Shown: piece after piece, positions 58,336 through 64,000 of the stretch | Layout of the letters: each line of letters begins with the position of its first letter | How positions within the stretch are numbered: position 1 is the stretch's first letter | Assembly (NCBI GenBank): GCA_900103495.1 | Contig: FMWZ01000012.1 | Location: 1 to 64,000, forward strand | Direction: 5' to 3' | Length of the DNA stretch: 64,000 nt | Source: Lachnospiraceae bacterium G11 | Lineage (GTDB): Bacteria > Bacillota > Clostridia > Lachnospirales > Lachnospiraceae | The notes under the pieces: model-generated | The model's database searches: none | What the model was told of the DNA's origin: nothing | What the model saw: the letters and a program-made list of their open reading frames with translations, nothing else | Translations under genes and position numbers: made by a program

Positions 58336-59160
58336 ATGAAGAAAACAATATCACAGGCAGTTATATATTTAATACTTATTCTGGTTTCAATCATTATGAT
58401 AGTGCCCTTTGTCTGGATGTTCCTTACAGCATTTAAGACCACGGCGGAAACCACCCAAATTGATCCTTTTGTAATCGTTCCGGCAGTATGGCAGACCCAG
58501 AACTTCAGTAACGTAGTCAAAGCCATGGACTTCGTACGACTCTACGCCAACACCCTCGGAATGATTGCACTTCGTATCCTCTGTGCTGTTCTTACAGCCA
58601 CATTAAGTGGATACGCTTTCGCAAGACTCGAGTTTAAGGGCAAGAATATCATGTTCGGAGTCGTCCTTCTTCAGATGATGATTCCTGTGCAGATTTTCAT
58701 TATCCCCCAGTACGTAATGGTTAGTAAACTACACATGACAAACACCCTTTTCGGACTGTTATTCCCGGGCCTTGTAACCGCCTTCGGAACCTTCCTTCTC
58801 CGACAGGCGTTTATGCAATTACCCAAAGATTTGGAGGAGGCAGCCAGACTTGACGGATGTAATATCCCCAAGACCTTTCTCTATGTAATGGCGCCTCTTA
58901 CCAAGTCGGCAATGGTGGCTCTCGGAATCTTTACGGCAGTGTTCGCCTACAAGGATCTGATGTGGCCCATGATTGTTTGCCCCGATAACAGGGCAACAAC
59001 CCTTGCCAGTGCCCTTGCCAAGATGAACGGACAGTACCAGCAGAAATACCCGGAGCTTATGATGGCTGCGCTTATTTCCTGCGTCCCCATGATTGTTATC
59101 TACATCATCTTCCAGAAGCAATTCATTGAAGGTATTGCCACCTCCGGCGGCAAACTATAA
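58336..59160 (+). CDS. Sugar ABC permease 3B (MalG-like)
   Basis: The 274-aa permease has the EAA loop LEEAARLDGCNIPKTFLYVMAPLTKSAMV and ends FQKQFIEGIATSGGKL as usual for MalG-type proteins. It starts 12 bp after the first permease with GGGGGTGCTGTAA before the ATG. Its stop lies 2 bp from a REP unit (TAA-TGTGCC). Confidence 0.92.
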   Translation: MKKTISQAVIYLILILVSIIMIVPFVWMFLTAFKTTAETTQIDPFVIVPAVWQTQNFSNVVKAMDFVRLYANTLGMIALRILCAVLTATLSGYAFARLEFKGKNIMFGVVLLQMMIPVQIFIIPQYVMVSKLHMTNTLFGLLFPGLVTAFGTFLLRQAFMQLPKDLEEAARLDGCNIPKTFLYVMAPLTKSAMVALGIFTAVFAYKDLMWPMIVCPDNRATTLASALAKMNGQYQQKYPELMMAALISCVPMIVIYIIFQKQFIEGIATSGGKL

Positions 59161-59192
59161 TGTGCCAGTTGGGGACAGGCCCAAATTGCACA
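59161..59192. repeat. REP-like unit, single
   Basis: TGTGCCAGTTGGGG-ACAGG-CCCAAATTGCACA, one unit with an inserted C in the left arm. Confidence 0.85.
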
Positions 59193-59207
59193 TACCCACA
59201 AAGTTTC

Positions 59208-59346
59208 ATCGGTGGGTTGATATTTTACACGGTAGACCCGTTTGCACTTAGATCTCGCACGTAGCGGTACATAAGGTGCTAAAGAACAGCACCTAAGTAC
59301 CGACGGCTCGATAAAGTCTACCTTAGTAAAACATCAACCCACCGAT
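59208..59346. repeat. Long hairpin element, about 139 nt
   Basis: ATCGGTGGGTTGAT and ATCAACCCACCGAT are the ends. The stem continues with TTTTAC/GTAAAA and GGTAGAC/GTCTACC, then an inner part with GCGGTAC/GTACCGAC and AGGTGCT/AGCACCT. It carries no ORF of note and is between convergent operons. Confidence 0.75.
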
Positions 59347-59384
59347 TCTTTTTAGCAAAGTGGCGCTCGACTATCCATCTGCGA

Positions 59385-59528
59385 GCACATAAAAGTGCCG
59401 ATTCATATATCATGGAGACCCTTCGCAGGGCGTTCCTACTTAGCAATGTATTTTCGAGCTTAGTAGGGCTACGCCCGGAGCGGAGCGGAAGCGTGTCTCG
59501 AGATATATGAATCGGCACTTTTATGTGC
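59385..59528. repeat. Long hairpin element, about 144 nt
   Basis: GCACATAAAAGTGCC... (59385-59411) pairs over 27 bp without a mismatch with 59502-59528. The 90-nt centre folds again: GGGCG-TCCTACTTAGC with GCTTAGTAGGG-CGCCC. TTCGCAGGG in it resembles the loop of the elements at 687 and 45514. Confidence 0.8.
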
Positions 59529-59533
59529 GACGA

Positions 59534-59595
59534 TGTGCAATTTGGGCCTGTCCCCAACCTGCACGGTGCAATTTGGGCCTGTCCCCAACTGGCAC
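59534..59595. repeat. REP-like palindromic array, two units
   Basis: Units with AATTT/AACCT and AATTT/AACTG. The right end overlaps the stop codon region of the aldolase gene (TAG then TGCCAG on the minus strand). Confidence 0.9.
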
Positions 59596-60443
59596 TAAGC
59601 CTTGCCGTTGCTGCCGCAGACTTTAATCTTGTTCTTAACCAGTTCGGTAACCTTATCCATTCCGACTTTGCAGTATTTCTTGGGGTCGAAAGCATCAGGA
59701 TTATCCTTGAGGAAGGACTTGATTCCGTCTGAGTAAGCGATACGAAGTTCTGTGGCGAAATTGACCTTGCTGATTCCTCTTCTTATGCATTCCCTTACGG
59801 ACTCATCGGGAACGCCGGAGGCGCCGTGAAGGACGAGGGGAATGTTCACAACCTTTCTTATTTCTGAAAGCCTGTCAAAATCAAGCTTGGGTTCGCCCTT
59901 ATAGATTCCGTGGGCAGTTCCGATGGCAACCGCAAGAGAGGAGATTCCCGTTTCCTCCACAAATCTCTTGGCGTCGGCGGGATCAGTGTATCCCGGGTCG
60001 TCACAGTTCATGTCATCTTCCTTGCCGCCTACCTTGCCAAGCTCTGCCTCAACGGGAATTCCCGAGGGTCTGCAGGCGTCTGCAACGGCTTTGGAGAGGG
60101 CGATATTCTCCTCGAAGGGAAGCTTTGAACCGTCAATCATTATGGAAGTGTAGCCGGTTCTTAAGGCCTGCATTGCAAGCTCGAAGCTGTCACCGTGATC
60201 AAGGTGCAGGGCAATGGGAACACTGGCCTTCTTTGCTGCTTCGGCCACGTTTGCAAGGTACATGTCAAGTCCTGCATATTTAACTGTTGAAGGGGTTGTC
60301 TGAAGAATGGCAGGGGCACTTAATTCCTCGCATGCCTTAATTACTGCCATAACCATTTCCATATTCTCTACATTGAAGGCGCCCACTGCGTAGCCTTCCT
60401 TGTCTGCTTTAAGGAGCATCTGCTCGCTTGTTACAAAAGCCAT
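59595..60443 (-). CDS. Class II fructose/tagatose-bisphosphate aldolase family protein
   Basis: The 282-aa enzyme has the zinc-aldolase TIM barrel: AVGAFNVENMEMVMAVI, IALHLDHGDSFELAMQALRTGYTSIMIDGSKLPFEEN with the catalytic Asp and zinc His (LDHG), EAELGKVGG, and LVLHGASGVPDESVREC with KVNFATELRIAY. Such enzymes cleave fructose- or tagatose-1,6-bisphosphate. Next to an alpha-galactosidase and sugar importer, a tagatose-type role in galactose use is possible but not shown. AAGGAGG precedes the ATG. Confidence 0.9.
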   Translation of the reverse strand: MAFVTSEQMLLKADKEGYAVGAFNVENMEMVMAVIKACEELSAPAILQTTPSTVKYAGLDMYLANVAEAAKKASVPIALHLDHGDSFELAMQALRTGYTSIMIDGSKLPFEENIALSKAVADACRPSGIPVEAELGKVGGKEDDMNCDDPGYTDPADAKRFVEETGISSLAVAIGTAHGIYKGEPKLDFDRLSEIRKVVNIPLVLHGASGVPDESVRECIRRGISKVNFATELRIAYSDGIKSFLKDNPDAFDPKKYCKVGMDKVTELVKNKIKVCGSNGKA

Positions 60444-60454
60444 ATATAACCTCC

Positions 60455-60973
60455 TTATTTGGTTTGTTTTGAAACATCGGGGCTCATGTAGGCTATCTGC
60501 ATAACCGTCACATCAGAGGTCAGAACGCCGCTTAAAACAACGCTTCCGGCGTCTCCCTTCCACATGGTGCAGTAGTTGCCGATGCCGTCATCCCTGATTC
60601 CTTCGCCGCGGATACTCTCCGTGTCCTTAAGAACGGCTTCGTAAACTTCCTTGACGGAATCTGCATCGCCTTTGGTGTAAGCCCATGAAATATTGCAAAG
60701 GTTTCCCTCCCCGTCGAACATGTACTTAACATCTCCGGGGTATCCCAGATAATCCTTGGGATAGGTGTAGGTGGTTCCTTTGTATATGGAATCGTATGTC
60801 TCGTAGGACTCTCCCTCGGTAAAAACCATGTCTTCTACTTTTGATTCGAAGGTGAGAGAACTAAAAGGACAAACGGTTTCGCTCTTTGAATTCTCGCTTA
60901 TACAGCCTGATTGCGCGGCTAAAAGCACCGATAAAAGTGCTATTAGCGCAAAACGTTTCGCTCTAGGGTACAT
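60455..60973 (-). CDS. Small lipoprotein, unknown function
   Basis: The 172-aa protein has a signal peptide with lipobox AAQSGCIS, so it is membrane-anchored outside the cell. The mature part is rich in Asp, Tyr and Gly (TYDSIYKGTTYTYPKDYLGYPGDVKYMFDGEGN), with no motif I know. It starts just after the AraC-2 stop and the aldolase follows 11 bp later, so the three genes form one leftward operon. A signal-receiving or surface role is a guess. Confidence 0.72.
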   Translation of the reverse strand: MYPRAKRFALIALLSVLLAAQSGCISENSKSETVCPFSSLTFESKVEDMVFTEGESYETYDSIYKGTTYTYPKDYLGYPGDVKYMFDGEGNLCNISWAYTKGDADSVKEVYEAVLKDTESIRGEGIRDDGIGNYCTMWKGDAGSVVLSGVLTSDVTVMQIAYMSPDVSKQTK

Positions 60974-60979
60974 TTTAAC

Positions 60980-61831
60980 TCAAAATTCCTTTTTTGTATA
61001 CTGTTTTGGTGTGGTGTTTTTATATTTCTTAAAGGTCTTGACGAAATAGCTTTCATCGGAGAAGCCACAGGATATGGCTGTTTCCTTGATGGAAATGTTC
61101 TTTGTGGAAAGCATTTCGCAGGCACTTTCTATTCTGAAATAATTCAGATAATCTATGGGGGTTCGCCCAGTCATACTCTTAAAATACCGGCAGAAATATT
61201 TGGGATTCATTCCGGCAAGTCCCGCCAGCTCCTCAAGGCTTATGACATTCTGATATGAACCTGATATATATGAAAGGACGCTCTTCAATGAGTTTAGTCT
61301 GTCGACGGAGCCCACATCGTAAGCACTTTCTTCGTATAACCGCTCCTCCATTATGGTTCCCAAAAGGAGATACAAAAGTCCCTGGGTCATAAACTCAAAA
61401 CCGGGTTTCTTCCTTGAGAGCACATCTGAAAGGTCTTTTGCGATGGGGAGAATTTTGTCACATTTTTGTGATAAAAGGGTATCCACCTTTATCTTGCCTG
61501 CAGATATGCTTCTTATGACGGAAGCACAGGCGTGATTATCCTTAAGCAGCATCTCAAGATCAAAGACAATGCAGTCATAAACACAGTCATTTGGTTCTCC
61601 GCCGTGAAGCACACCTGATGAGATAAAAATCACATCTCCCGCCTTATAAGTCTCGGTTTCATCATCAAGAGTAAGATTGAAGGAACCGGATATTATCCTC
61701 ATTATCTCGCAGTGAGGATGCCAGTGATAGGTCATGTGATAGCGGGGAGAAAGGCTGGTCTGATGGTAATATGCTATTGGGAAATTAAAGGTTCCCTGAG
61801 TCCTTTTCTCTTTATAATCTATATATTTCAA
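60980..61831 (-). CDS. AraC-family regulator 2
   Basis: The 283-aa protein has a cupin sensor domain with metal-type residues (HPHCEIMRIISGSFNLTLDDE, and GDVIFISSGVLHGG) and the AraC DNA-binding domain near 180-283 (LEELAGLAGMNPKYFCRYFKSMTGRTPIDYLNYFRIESACEML and IKETAISCGFSDESYFVKTFKKYKNTTPKQY). It heads an operon with the lipoprotein and aldolase, divergent from fucI. It most likely controls one or both of these units. The intergenic space 61832-61962 shows no repeat of the AraC-1 box. Confidence 0.9.
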   Translation of the reverse strand: MKYIDYKEKRTQGTFNFPIAYYHQTSLSPRYHMTYHWHPHCEIMRIISGSFNLTLDDETETYKAGDVIFISSGVLHGGEPNDCVYDCIVFDLEMLLKDNHACASVIRSISAGKIKVDTLLSQKCDKILPIAKDLSDVLSRKKPGFEFMTQGLLYLLLGTIMEERLYEESAYDVGSVDRLNSLKSVLSYISGSYQNVISLEELAGLAGMNPKYFCRYFKSMTGRTPIDYLNYFRIESACEMLSTKNISIKETAISCGFSDESYFVKTFKKYKNTTPKQYTKKEF

Positions 61832-61962
61832 GTTACCCCTCGTTGCAATACATAAATGAAAAAAGGTGAATATCGTTATATTTTTTCAAACTATTTCCCT
61901 TTGATTCTCTTCCTAAGTCAGATAATATCATGATAATACCACAAATATCAAGGAGGTTTATT

Positions 61963-63771
61963 ATGGCTGCAAACAGATATATCGGAGACTATCCTGTTAT
62001 AGGTATAAGACCAATCATAGACGGAAGAAGAGGACCTTTGAAGGTCCGTGAATCCCTGGAGGAACAGACCATGAACATGGCTCGCTCTGCCAAGAAACTG
62101 TTTGAGGAGAATCTTAAATATTCAAACGGAGAACCTGTAAAGGTTATTATTGCGGACACAACCATAGGCCGTGTTGCCGAGTCTGCAGCCTGTGAGGCCA
62201 AGTTCAGAAAGGAGGGTGTTGCAATTACTCTAAGCGTTACGCCCTGCTGGTGCTACGGCTCTGAAACCATGGACATGAACCCCCTTACCATAAAGGGCGT
62301 ATGGGGACTTAACGCCACAGAACGTCCCGGGGCAGTATACCTTGCAAGTGTCCTTGCCACCTATGCCCAAAAGGGACTTCCCGCTTTCGGAATTTACGGA
62401 AAGGATGTTAAGGATGCGGACGACATGGAGATTCCTTCGGATGTTCGCACCAAGCTATTAAGATTTGCAAGAGCAGCTGTGGCTGCAGCTACCATGAGGG
62501 ACAAGTCCTATCTTCAGATTGGTTCTCAGTGTATGGGAATCGGCGGTTCCATCATTAATCAGGACTTCTTTGAGGAGTACCTCGGAATGAGAGTTGAGTC
62601 CGTTGATGAAGTGGAAATCCTTAGAAGAATGGATGAACATATTTACAACGAGGCGGAGTATCAGAAAGCTTTGGCCTGGATAAAGAAGTATGCAAAGCAG
62701 GGCTTTGACAAGAACCCCGACTTTGTAAAAAAGAGTGACGAGCAAAAGGAGAAGGACTGGGAGTTTACTGCAAAGATGGCAGTTATCATCGAGGATCTGT
62801 ATCAGGGTAATCCTAACCTACCCGAGGGCTGTGAGGAGGAAGCTGTGGGTCACAACGCAATCTGCGGTGGCTTCCAGGGTCAGCGTCAGTGGACGGACCA
62901 TTGGCCCAACTGTGATTTCCCTGAGGCGATTCTTAACACTTCCTTCGACTGGAACGGTGTGAGAGAGCCCTTCATCCTCGCTACAGAAAACGACACCTTA
63001 AACGGTGCCGGCATGATGTTTATGAAGCTTCTCACCAATCGTGCCCAGATGTTTGCAGACGTAAGAACATACTGGAGCGGCGATGCGGTAAAGAGAGTTA
63101 CGGGATATGAAATTGAGGGACACGCAAAGGAGGCCGACGGATTTATTCATCTTATCAATTCCGGTGCCTGCTGTCTCGATGCCTGCGGTGAAGTGAAGGA
63201 TGAAAACGGCAATGCCGTAATGAAAGAGTGGTATGACGTAACCGAAAAAGATATGGAAACCATGATGAATGCCACAGAGTGGTGCCCTGCGGACAACGGT
63301 TACTTCAGAGGAGCGGGATATTCCGCAAGATTCCTCACAAGAGCAGAAATGCCTGCAACCATGATAAGACTTAACCTCATAAAGAATCTGGGCCCTGTCC
63401 TTCAGATTGTTGAAGGATGGACCGTTAATCTTCCTGATGAGGTATCGGATGTGCTTTGGAAGAGAACAGACTACACCTGGCCCTGCACCTGGTTCGCACC
63501 AAGAACTGACGGCCGCGAAGGTTCGCCCTTTAAGAGCGCATATGATGTAATGAACAACTGGGGAGCCAACCACGGGGCAATAAGCTACGGACATATCGGT
63601 GCAGATCTTATTACCATGGCATCCATGTTAAGAATACCTGTCTGCATGCATAATGTTCCTTTGGATGACATCTTCCGTCCTGCAGCCTGGAACGCCTTCG
63701 GAAGTGACAAGGAAGGCCAGGATTACAGGGCTTGCGCGGCATATGGTCCTCTCTACAAGACCGTGAGGTAG
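61963..63771 (+). CDS. fucI: L-fucose isomerase
   Basis: The 602-aa protein converts L-fucose to L-fuculose, and also D-arabinose to D-ribulose. Blocks include [44 protein letters not shown] and [33 protein letters not shown], later [23 protein letters not shown] and [27 protein letters not shown]. Length is close to that of known FucI (about 590). ATG 61963 follows AAGGAGG; the earlier ATG at 61930 is not supported. The kinase and aldolase of a fucose pathway are not in the window, and the class II aldolase nearby is not a fuculose aldolase. Confidence 0.93.
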   Translation: MAANRYIGDYPVIGIRPIIDGRRGPLKVRESLEEQTMNMARSAKKLFEENLKYSNGEPVKVIIADTTIGRVAESAACEAKFRKEGVAITLSVTPCWCYGSETMDMNPLTIKGVWGLNATERPGAVYLASVLATYAQKGLPAFGIYGKDVKDADDMEIPSDVRTKLLRFARAAVAAATMRDKSYLQIGSQCMGIGGSIINQDFFEEYLGMRVESVDEVEILRRMDEHIYNEAEYQKALAWIKKYAKQGFDKNPDFVKKSDEQKEKDWEFTAKMAVIIEDLYQGNPNLPEGCEEEAVGHNAICGGFQGQRQWTDHWPNCDFPEAILNTSFDWNGVREPFILATENDTLNGAGMMFMKLLTNRAQMFADVRTYWSGDAVKRVTGYEIEGHAKEADGFIHLINSGACCLDACGEVKDENGNAVMKEWYDVTEKDMETMMNATEWCPADNGYFRGAGYSARFLTRAEMPATMIRLNLIKNLGPVLQIVEGWTVNLPDEVSDVLWKRTDYTWPCTWFAPRTDGREGSPFKSAYDVMNNWGANHGAISYGHIGADLITMASMLRIPVCMHNVPLDDIFRPAAWNAFGSDKEGQDYRACAAYGPLYKTVR

Positions 63772-63837
63772 TTGAAGACCCCTTGCTAATCTGCTACAAT
63801 AAACAAAACGCTTCACTAAGGTGAAGTTTTTGCGAAA
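63772..63837 (+). promoter_or_regulatory. Promoter of the last LacI gene and a hairpin over its start
   Basis: TTGAAG (63772-63777), 17 bp, TACAAT (63795-63800) with a TG extension. Then AAACGCTTCAC-TAAG-GTGAAGTTTTT forms a hairpin at about 63805-63831, which can be a terminator for fucI or an operator at the start point. Confidence 0.6.
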
Positions 63838-63850
63838 GGGACTTTGGACT

Positions 63851-64000
63851 ATGCCGGCAACGATAGTAGATATAAAAGAACGTACAGGCCTTTCATTGGC
63901 AACAATCTCCAAGTATTTAAACGGAGGCAATGTGCTTCCCGAGAACAAGGTGAAGATTGAGGCTGCCATCAAAGAGCTGCACTATGAAGTTAATGAGCTG
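63851..64000 (+). CDS. LacI-family regulator, N-terminal part (cut by window end)
   Basis: The 50 codons present read MPATIVDIKERTGLSLATIS then KYLNGGNVLPENKVKIEAAI, the LacI helix-turn-helix with the usual recognition segment. The rest lies outside the window. AAAGGGACT precedes ATG. It may regulate the fucI or downstream genes. Confidence 0.8.
   Translation, partial: MPATIVDIKERTGLSLATISKYLNGGNVLPENKVKIEAAIKELHYEVNEL

Noticed and set aside
14970-59595. Many short reading frames with motifs like GDRPQIA or LGLSPTCT
   Set aside because: They are all translations of the REP palindrome in different frames and do not have binding sites of their own.
59595-63771. Complete L-fucose pathway
   Set aside because: Only the isomerase is present. 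The class II aldolase is of the ketose-bisphosphate type, and no fuculokinase is seen.

Overview
The window looks like a Gram-positive Clostridia chromosome, most likely a plant-polysaccharide-degrading member of the Lachnospiraceae. The grounds are strong AAGGAGG ribosome binding sites, TTGACA/TATAAT promoters with many extended -10 boxes, lipoprotein sugar-binding proteins, GH51/GH36/GH105/GH120-type enzymes, Rpn-family nucleases and a Firmicutes-type small toxin peptide. No tRNA, rRNA, CRISPR array or phage was seen. The species cannot be named from the sequence.

Layout. 0-3.8 kb: the end of an IS3-family element abuts a type I toxin gene (29 aa) that lies outside ordinary gene-length thresholds, then an alanine/sodium symporter and an Rpn nuclease. 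3.8-10.4 kb: a leftward six-gene operon (ROK repressor, unknown TIM-barrel-like protein, sugar ABC ATPase, permease, binding protein, ROK kinase), with two palindromic operators flanking its promoter. 10.4-37 kb: mixed genes (YccF, a second Rpn, glutaredoxin, MazG-like, GH105, XRE regulator, NAD-kinase-like plus SPFH pair, flavodoxin, tandem unknown paralogues, a cyclic-nucleotide-domain/NhaC fusion, FeoAB, a sulfur amino acid operon, glycerate kinase, PncB, hybrid histidine kinase). 37-52.5 kb: two related arabino-oligosaccharide loci, each with a LacI repressor facing a binding protein, two permeases and a GH51 arabinofuranosidase; the first also has a GH120-like enzyme. The two promoters carry the same 16-bp operator palindrome. 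52.5-64 kb: AraC regulator, GH36 alpha-galactosidase, a third ABC sugar importer, class II aldolase, a small lipoprotein, a second AraC regulator, L-fucose isomerase and the start of another LacI regulator.

The most unusual content is between the genes. More than twenty loci carry a palindromic REP-like repeat (arms GTGCA-NN-TTGGGG and CCCCAA-NN-TGCAC around ACAGG), about 45 units in all, mostly from 14.9 to 59.6 kb. A REP-associated tyrosine transposase (RAYT) sits among them with arrays on both sides, so this looks like a live or recently live REPtron. Many arrays begin at the TAG stop codon of a gene, often as GTAG-GTGCA, which resembles the GTAG next to enterobacterial REPs; one array sits in frame inside a GH51 gene. 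Separate from these are two 77-nt hairpins with identical 26-25-26 geometry and a near-identical loop, two further hairpins of about 140 nt, and a five-unit phased array (CATAAT-N22-ATTATG, mostly 64-bp pitch) in the 45.7-46.0 kb convergent gap. A third, promoter-bearing repeat family occurs four times in the first 12.5 kb.
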